Shown here: positions 7,090 to 11,182 of the stretch, piece by piece
How positions within the stretch are numbered: the first letter of the stretch is position 1
Layout of the letters: each line of letters starts with the position of its first letter
Assembly: GCA_025055465.1 (NCBI GenBank)
Contig: JANWXA010000046.1
Coordinates: forward strand, 1 to 11,182
Reading direction: 5' to 3'
Length of the DNA stretch: 11,182 nt
DNA from: Candidatus Kapaibacterium sp.
GTDB lineage: Bacteria > Bacteroidota > Ignavibacteria > Kapaibacteriales > HRBIN21
Notes under the pieces: generated by a model
The model's input: only the letters and a program-made list of their open reading frames with translations
Told to the model about the DNA's origin: nothing
The model's database searches: none
Made by a program: the position numbers and the translations under genes

Positions 7090-7766
7090 CCCCGGAGCAG
7101 TTGGCTGCTACCATTGACCACACACTGCTGAACCCCACGGCGACTGCTGCTGACGTAGAACGCCTTTGCACAGAAGCCGTGGAATGGGGCTGTGCCAGTG
7201 TGTGTGTTCTGCCCTACTTCGTACCAACGGCTTATCGCTTGCTCCGTGGCACCCCCGTTGCTGTCTGCAGTGTAGTGGCTTTTCCCTTGGGAGCGACAAC
7301 ACAGCGAACCAAGGTTGCGGAAGCCGAAGACCTCGTCATGACAGGCGCTCGCGAACTGGATATGGTCATCAACCTGCCGGCATTGTTGAATGGCGACGAC
7401 ACAACAGTAGAACGAGAGGTCGCCGCCGTTGCTTCCGTTGTACACCGCCGCGGAGGCATCCTCAAGGTCATTCTGGAATGCGGATTCTTGTCTCCGGAAC
7501 AGCAGGCTCGAGCGACTCAAATAGCTTCACGTGCTGGGGCAGATTTTGTCAAGACCTCCACGGGCTTCCTCTCGCGTGGAGCAACCGTGGAAGATGTACA
7601 AGGTCTCCGCTCTGCTGCGCCCCCGCCTGTCCGCGTCAAAGCCTCCGGAGGCATCCGAACATATGATCAAGCCCTTGCCCTCCTCCGCGCGGGTGCTGAC
7701 CGTTTAGGAACCAGCGCTACCGCTGCCATCATAGAGGAAGCGCGCCAGCGTATTACCAAAACGTAA
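7086..7766 (+). CDS. deoC: Deoxyribose-phosphate aldolase
   Basis: This 226-residue cytoplasmic TIM-barrel class I aldolase cleaves 2-deoxyribose 5-phosphate to glyceraldehyde 3-phosphate and acetaldehyde in deoxynucleoside breakdown. The N-terminal IDHTLLNPTAT (10-20) is the family opener, with N16 where Lys is usual. D92 in ELDMVINLPAL corresponds to E. coli Asp102. K156 in DFVKTSTGF is the Schiff-base lysine and K185 in VKASGGIRT is the second active-site lysine. All catalytic residues are thus present. The frame is open back to 7026, but the ATG at 7086 gives the normal family N terminus and forms an ATGA overlap with the transporter stop, which implies translational coupling. No deoA, deoB or deoD is nearby. 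I expect a functional enzyme. Confidence 0.96.
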   Translation: MTPEQLAATIDHTLLNPTATAADVERLCTEAVEWGCASVCVLPYFVPTAYRLLRGTPVAVCSVVAFPLGATTQRTKVAEAEDLVMTGARELDMVINLPALLNGDDTTVEREVAAVASVVHRRGGILKVILECGFLSPEQQARATQIASRAGADFVKTSTGFLSRGATVEDVQGLRSAAPPPVRVKASGGIRTYDQALALLRAGADRLGTSATAAIIEEARQRITKT

Positions 7767-7839
7767 TGCACATGCTCGGCATTTCCCCCTCGCCACTCCA
7801 CTAAGTTCGCGTTTGTCCCACTGTCTGTTTCTCCTTACC
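7767..7839 (+). other. Short intergenic gap between deoC and pstS
   Basis: These 73 nt hold no gene, no stem-loop strong enough to call a terminator, and no recognisable Pho box (only a lone CTGTC at 7821-7825). If pstS has its own phosphate-controlled promoter it must lie here or within the end of deoC, but I cannot place it. Read-through from deoC is equally possible. Confidence 0.4.
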
Positions 7840-8694
7840 ATGTCTTACCGCTTCTTGCTATGGCCCGGGCTCGTCGCTGCTGGCGCACTAATCATTGCAG
7901 CGCTTCAGCGGCAGACTATCACGATTAAGGGCTCCGACACCATGGTGATCCTCTGCCAGCGATGGACAGAAGTGTACCCCCATAAGGAGCGCGCACGCTT
8001 TCAGGTAACTGGGGGAGGATCCGGCACGGGAGTCGCAGCCCTCATCAACGGAACTACAGACATTTGTGCATCATCCCGCCCGCTGCGTCCTGCTGAAATA
8101 CGACAACTACAGGAAAAGTACGGCACTCGCGGAGTTGAGGTCCGTGTTGCCCGCGATGGCTTAGCTGTCTACGTCAACCGTAGTAACCCCGTAAGTAAAC
8201 TGACACAGCAACAGGTACGCGATATTTTCACCGGCAAACTCACTAACTGGAGGCAGGTAGGGGGACCCGATGCACGCATTATTCTGTACAGCCGCGAGAA
8301 CAACTCCGGCACTTACGAATTCTTCAAAGAGCATGTCCTGCAGGGCCAGGATTTTGCGCCTCATGCCCAACACATGCCCGGCACTGCCGCTCTGGTCAAC
8401 GCCATAGCGAAGGATCGGTGGGGAATCGGCTATGGTGGGGCTGCCTATGCCACGGATATCAAAGCAGTTGCTATTGCTGAGGCACCGGACAAGCCGTACT
8501 ATTTACCAACCCTGGAAAACGTAGTCTCAGGGCGCTATCCTATTAGCCGCTTCCTGTACTTCTACCTGCGCGAACGCCCCAGCGGCGAGCTCAAAGCTTT
8601 CATAGACTGGGTTCTCAGTGATGACGGACAACGTGTCATCTCCGAAGTCGGCTACTTCCCTGTTCGCCCCCCCAAACGCAGAGAACCCCAGTAG
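7840..8694 (+). CDS. pstS: Phosphate ABC transporter, periplasmic phosphate-binding protein
   Basis: This 284-residue solute-binding protein captures inorganic phosphate outside the inner membrane and delivers it to PstC/PstA. An N-terminal hydrophobic segment (about 5-21) acts as a signal peptide or anchor; it has no lipobox cysteine, so export as a soluble protein is likely. Family motifs are in order: TIKGSDTMV (27-35), VTGGGSGTGVAALINGTTDI (56-75) with the phosphate-binding Ser/Gly/Thr cluster at 58-64, FTGKLTNWRQVGG (130-142), SRENNSGTYEFFKEHVL (151-167) containing R152 and S156-T158, GIGYGG (195-200), and the C-terminal FIDWVLSDDGQ...GYFPV. The frame extends back to a TTG at 7813, but the ATG at 7840 directly precedes the signal sequence and is preferred. 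It is first in pstSCAB order. Confidence 0.95.
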   Translation: MSYRFLLWPGLVAAGALIIAALQRQTITIKGSDTMVILCQRWTEVYPHKERARFQVTGGGSGTGVAALINGTTDICASSRPLRPAEIRQLQEKYGTRGVEVRVARDGLAVYVNRSNPVSKLTQQQVRDIFTGKLTNWRQVGGPDARIILYSRENNSGTYEFFKEHVLQGQDFAPHAQHMPGTAALVNAIAKDRWGIGYGGAAYATDIKAVAIAEAPDKPYYLPTLENVVSGRYPISRFLYFYLRERPSGELKAFIDWVLSDDGQRVISEVGYFPVRPPKRREPQ

Positions 8695-8734
8695 CGCTCC
8701 AGCTCCATTGGATGTCGGACAAACCCCGGCTCCC

Positions 8735-9808
8735 ATGCGTGTGCGGCGCTCGCGCTGGGGCGAGAAGATTGTCGAGCGCATTATTCGCATAGTCGCCTTA
8801 AGCACTATCACTCTGATCACTTTGATTTTCCTCTTTATCGCGCGCGAGGCCCTGGGTATTCTCTCCTCTTCCGACAGCCCGCACCTGCTGCCCGTACCCC
8901 ATGAAGCTGCCCCCGAAATCTATGGTGGTGAGGGCAATGCCGGTGCTGCCCCCGAAGTTTACAATCCCGAAGCAGAGTTCCCAGAGGTGCCCATGGGCGC
9001 TCGCTCTCCGGCCCCGCAGCCAGGGAATGGGGAAGCTCATCCCGGGCTCCTGCAGAATCTCCTAAGCACAGTATGGCAACCTGTTGCCAGCCAGCCGAAA
9101 TACGGACTGCTCCCACTTATTGCTGGAACTCTCAAAATCACTGTGCTGGCGCTGCTGATAGCTGCTCCCTTGGGAATTTTAGCTGCTATTTACGCCGCTT
9201 TCTTTGCTCCCCGCCGCTTCCGGGAGCTAATCAAGCCCGTCGTAGAACTCCTGGCAGGCTTCCCCTCGGTTGTCATCGGCTTTTTCTGCCTTATGGTTGT
9301 TGCCAGCATTGTGCAGGAAACGATAGGAACGACATATCGCCTCAACGCGTTAGTCGGTGGGTTCGGCTTAGCTCTGGCAATCTTACCGATTATTTTCACC
9401 ATCACCGAAGACAGTTTTGCCAATCTCCCACGCTATTTGTGGGAGGCGGGGCTGGCAGTGGGTGCTCGCCCCTGGCAAGTTGTCTTGTACATTATGGTAC
9501 CGGCAGCCACCCCAGGCATATTCGCTGCTCTGCTCTTGGGGTTCGGCCGTGCCTTCGGCGAAACCATGATCGTGTTGATGGCAAGCGGGAATGCCCCACT
9601 GTTATCATGGAGTCCGCTGGAGCCTGTTCGCACAATGTCGGCTACCATCGGTGCAGAAATGGGCGAGGTCGTTTGGGGATCTCTCCACTACAGTATTCTC
9701 TTCCTGATCGGTGTGCTACTGTTCGTGGTTACCTTCCTGCTCAACATCGTTGCCGAGTTTTGGGTTCGGCAACGCCTTCTCCGGCGGTTTCGCGGTATCA
9801 TAAGCTAA
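8735..9808 (+). CDS. pstC: Phosphate ABC transporter permease PstC
   Basis: This 357-residue inner-membrane permease pairs with PstA to form the phosphate channel. TM1 is at about 18-36. Then comes an unusually long first extracytoplasmic loop (about 44-123), rich in Pro, Glu, Gly and Ala. Standard PstC sequence resumes at YGLLPLIAGTLKITVLALLI (123-142), ELLAGFPSVVIGFF (171-184) and RLNALVGGFGLALAILPIIF (202-221). The cytoplasmic EAA loop is EAGLAVGARPWQVVLYIMVP (237-256), which docks on PstB, followed by GFGRAFGETMIVLMASGNAP (269-288). The start is uncertain: the frame is open to an ATG at 8621 (GTG at 8618), overlapping pstS by 74 nt, with a TTG at 8708 between. The ATG at 8735, 40 nt after pstS, puts a short basic tail before TM1 and is favoured. 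No clear Shine-Dalgarno site decides it. Confidence 0.93.
   Translation: MRVRRSRWGEKIVERIIRIVALSTITLITLIFLFIAREALGILSSSDSPHLLPVPHEAAPEIYGGEGNAGAAPEVYNPEAEFPEVPMGARSPAPQPGNGEAHPGLLQNLLSTVWQPVASQPKYGLLPLIAGTLKITVLALLIAAPLGILAAIYAAFFAPRRFRELIKPVVELLAGFPSVVIGFFCLMVVASIVQETIGTTYRLNALVGGFGLALAILPIIFTITEDSFANLPRYLWEAGLAVGARPWQVVLYIMVPAATPGIFAALLLGFGRAFGETMIVLMASGNAPLLSWSPLEPVRTMSATIGAEMGEVVWGSLHYSILFLIGVLLFVVTFLLNIVAEFWVRQRLLRRFRGIIS
8906..8962 (+). repeat. Short imperfect tandem repeat inside the pstC loop insertion
   Basis: Two 18-nt units, at 8906-8923 and 8945-8962, encode AAPEIY and AAPEVY and lie exactly 13 codons apart in frame. Their first 12 bases are identical and the three differences are at bases 13, 15 and 18 (ATC TAT against GTT TAC). 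They sit in the low-complexity extracytoplasmic insert of PstC and may be a trace of local duplication. Confidence 0.5.
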
Positions 9809-9817
9809 GACCAAGGA

Positions 9818-10750
9818 ATGCCCCGGGGTTACGGCTTCCGAAAAGAATCAAGCTGGCAAATACTAATCGGGGCCTCCGTCATCGGTATAACGCTGCTTGC
9901 CGCTCTCTGCGTCGTGGGTTTGAGCCTGAGTCTGTTGGGGCACTTTACCCTCGGAGGGCTCCCGCATGTGACCTGGGAGTTCCTAACCGAAGCTCCCCGA
10001 AATAATAACACCGAAGGCGGCATCTTCCCCGCAATCTACGGTACCGTGATGCTGGTTATTCTGATGTCCATCTTAGGCGTCCCCATCGGCACGGTGACAG
10101 CCATTTACCTGGCGGAGTACGCACGGGAAGACTCTCCCTTCACGCGCTGGGTCCGTTTCGGAGTCAATACCCTGGCCGGCGTGCCCTCCATTGTCTTTGG
10201 GTTGTTTGGCCTCGGCTTCTTCGTTCAGTTCGTCGGTAAAGGCATAGACTGGATGCTGGGACTGGGGCTCTCCTGGGGGAAGCCCGCTATTATTTGGGCG
10301 GCAGCCACTTTAGCTGTCTTGACCTTACCGGTCGTGATCGTTTCGGTCGAAGAGGCACTGCGTAGTGTTCCACGCGAGCTTCGAGAAGCCGCGTTAGCGC
10401 TGGGCGCAACCCGGTGGCAGACCATCCGCCGCATTGTATTACCACATGCGTTTACGGGCATCCTCACCGGCTCCATCTTAGCCGTCAGCCGCGGCGCCGG
10501 CGAGGTCGCTCCGATTATGTTCGTCGGGGCAGCATATTCGCTACCGGAACTGCCTAAGAGCTTGAATAGCCAATTCATGGAGCTGGGCTACCACCTGTTT
10601 GTGCTTTCCACACAGTCGCCGGACGTGGAAGCTACGAAGCCACTGCAGTACGCCACAACTGTAGTGCTCCTGCTGACTACTTTCGTGCTCAACTTAGCCG
10701 CCATCCTCCTACGTCTAAAAATGCGCAAACAGCGCTCCACAGGGCACTAA
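9818..10750 (+). CDS. pstA: Phosphate ABC transporter permease PstA
   Basis: This 310-residue second permease subunit of the phosphate importer sits in the inner membrane. Hydrophobic segments lie at about 15-40, 68-98, 112-140, 157-177, 211-238 and 278-299, giving the usual six helices. Characteristic blocks are GGIFPAIYGTVMLVILMSIL (67-86), GVPIGTVTAIYLAEYA (87-102), NTLAGVPSIVFGLFGLGFFV (117-136) and the EAA loop from E190 to P209 (AALALGATRWQTIRRIVLP), which contacts PstB. AVSRGAGEVAPIMFVGAA (222-239) follows. It begins 9 nt after pstC and ends 3 nt before pstB, so all are co-transcribed. AAGGA directly abuts the ATG, too close to act as a normal ribosome site. Nothing is missing or unusual in the protein. 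Confidence 0.96.
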   Translation: MPRGYGFRKESSWQILIGASVIGITLLAALCVVGLSLSLLGHFTLGGLPHVTWEFLTEAPRNNNTEGGIFPAIYGTVMLVILMSILGVPIGTVTAIYLAEYAREDSPFTRWVRFGVNTLAGVPSIVFGLFGLGFFVQFVGKGIDWMLGLGLSWGKPAIIWAAATLAVLTLPVVIVSVEEALRSVPRELREAALALGATRWQTIRRIVLPHAFTGILTGSILAVSRGAGEVAPIMFVGAAYSLPELPKSLNSQFMELGYHLFVLSTQSPDVEATKPLQYATTVVLLLTTFVLNLAAILLRLKMRKQRSTGH

Positions 10751-10753
10751 TCC

Positions 10754-11182
10754 ATGGCAGTCCCTAGCCCCTTGGTCTCCAAGATCCGTACTCGTGAGCT
10801 TAACGTCTACTACGGACACAAACATGCTCTGCAAGACGTAACCGTGGAAATCTACGCCAACCGAGTTACTGCGTTCATTGGACCATCGGGCTGTGGAAAA
10901 TCCACTTTCTTGCGAGCACTCAACCGGATGAACGAGCTGATCCCAAACGCCCGCACAACCGGGCGCGTGGAAATTGACGGTGTCAACATCTATGACCCCA
11001 GTGTGGACATCGTCCAAGTGCGACGTCGTGTCGGAATGGTCTTCCAGCAGTCCGTACCTTTCCCCAAATCCATCTACGAAAACGTCGCTTTTGGATTACG
11101 CCTGAATGGGAAGCCAACCAAGTCCGAGCTGGATGCCATTGTAGAGGCAAGCCTGCGCCGCGCCGCCCTCTGGGACGAAGTC
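10754..11182 (+). CDS. pstB: Phosphate ABC transporter ATPase PstB, N-terminal part only
   Basis: The first 143 residues of the cytoplasmic ATPase that drives phosphate import are present; the family is normally about 250-270 residues, so the gene runs off the right edge. The start MAVPSPLVSKIRTRELNVYYGHKHAL gives the usual N terminus (RELNVYYG, about 14-21). The Walker A motif GPSGCGKST is at 43-51, followed by the PstB-specific FLRALNRMNELIP (52-64). The Q loop has Q98 in GMVFQQSVPFPKSIYENVAFG; PFPKSIYENVAFG is diagnostic for PstB, but the common Lys-Pro-Asn before it is replaced by Gln-Ser-Val. Signature, Walker B and H loop lie outside the window. It starts 3 nt after pstA. phoU often follows in such operons but cannot be seen here. 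Confidence 0.96.
   Translation, partial: MAVPSPLVSKIRTRELNVYYGHKHALQDVTVEIYANRVTAFIGPSGCGKSTFLRALNRMNELIPNARTTGRVEIDGVNIYDPSVDIVQVRRRVGMVFQQSVPFPKSIYENVAFGLRLNGKPTKSELDAIVEASLRRAALWDEV

Noticed and set aside
7811..7839. CTGTC upstream of pstS, considered as part of a PhoB box
   Set aside because: Only one half-site-like word is present without the second 7-nt direct repeat 11 nt away, so it cannot be called a Pho box.
2003..8673. Four 7-base G or C tracts within genes (2003-2009, 5562-5568, 7040-7046, 8667-8673), considered as phase-variation sites
   Set aside because: At this base composition about two such runs are expected by chance in 11 kb by rough estimate, all four are in intact frames, and the genes are not typical phase-variable surface genes.
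9073..10005. A 310-codon open frame overlapping pstC and the start of pstA
   Set aside because: It is out of frame with two clear permease genes; its product is Cys/Arg/His-rich without domain features, typical of a shadow frame in GC-rich DNA.

Overview
The window is a chromosomal, gene-dense stretch of moderately high GC with no RNA genes, mobile elements or CRISPR arrays. A bacterium of the Bacteroidota/Chlorobiota/Ignavibacteriota (FCB) group is the best guess. The main reason is the large DUF4175-type membrane/coiled-coil protein, whose C-terminal signature (ILSRMLDA...ERDYE...REA) I associate with that group. A CGC-type bacilliredoxin and the scarcity of clear Shine-Dalgarno sites in front of several plus-strand genes fit the same idea. 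This assignment is inference, not proof.

Layout. Positions 1-5296 hold a tight minus-strand cluster, transcribed right to left: a 1146-residue DUF4175-like protein, a thioredoxin-type arsenate reductase/low-molecular-weight phosphatase (ArsC), a family-4 glycosyltransferase, and an NAD-dependent sugar-nucleotide dehydratase/epimerase that runs off the left edge. Spacings are 3 nt, a 19-nt overlap and 10 nt, so this looks like one operon. A divergent intergenic region (about 5297-5418) separates it from the plus-strand genes.

The plus strand then reads: bacilliredoxin, AI-2E-family transporter and deoxyribose-phosphate aldolase (deoC, joined to the transporter by an ATGA overlap). After a 73-nt gap comes the high-affinity phosphate ABC transporter pstS-pstC-pstA-pstB, with pstB cut by the right edge.

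How the genes work together. The pst genes form a complete substrate-binding protein, two permeases and the first half of the ATPase, so phosphate import is certain. The two leftmost genes suggest surface-glycan or glycoconjugate synthesis. ArsC and the bacilliredoxin are both thiol-redox proteins and sit on either side of the DUF4175 gene, though a functional link is only a guess. No regulator, pho box or clear terminator is visible. The least ordinary features are the glutamine-rich DUF4175 protein, a Pro/Glu/Gly/Ala-rich insertion in the first extracytoplasmic loop of PstC, and a glycosyltransferase lacking the usual EX7E glutamates. I found no convincing new multi-gene system.
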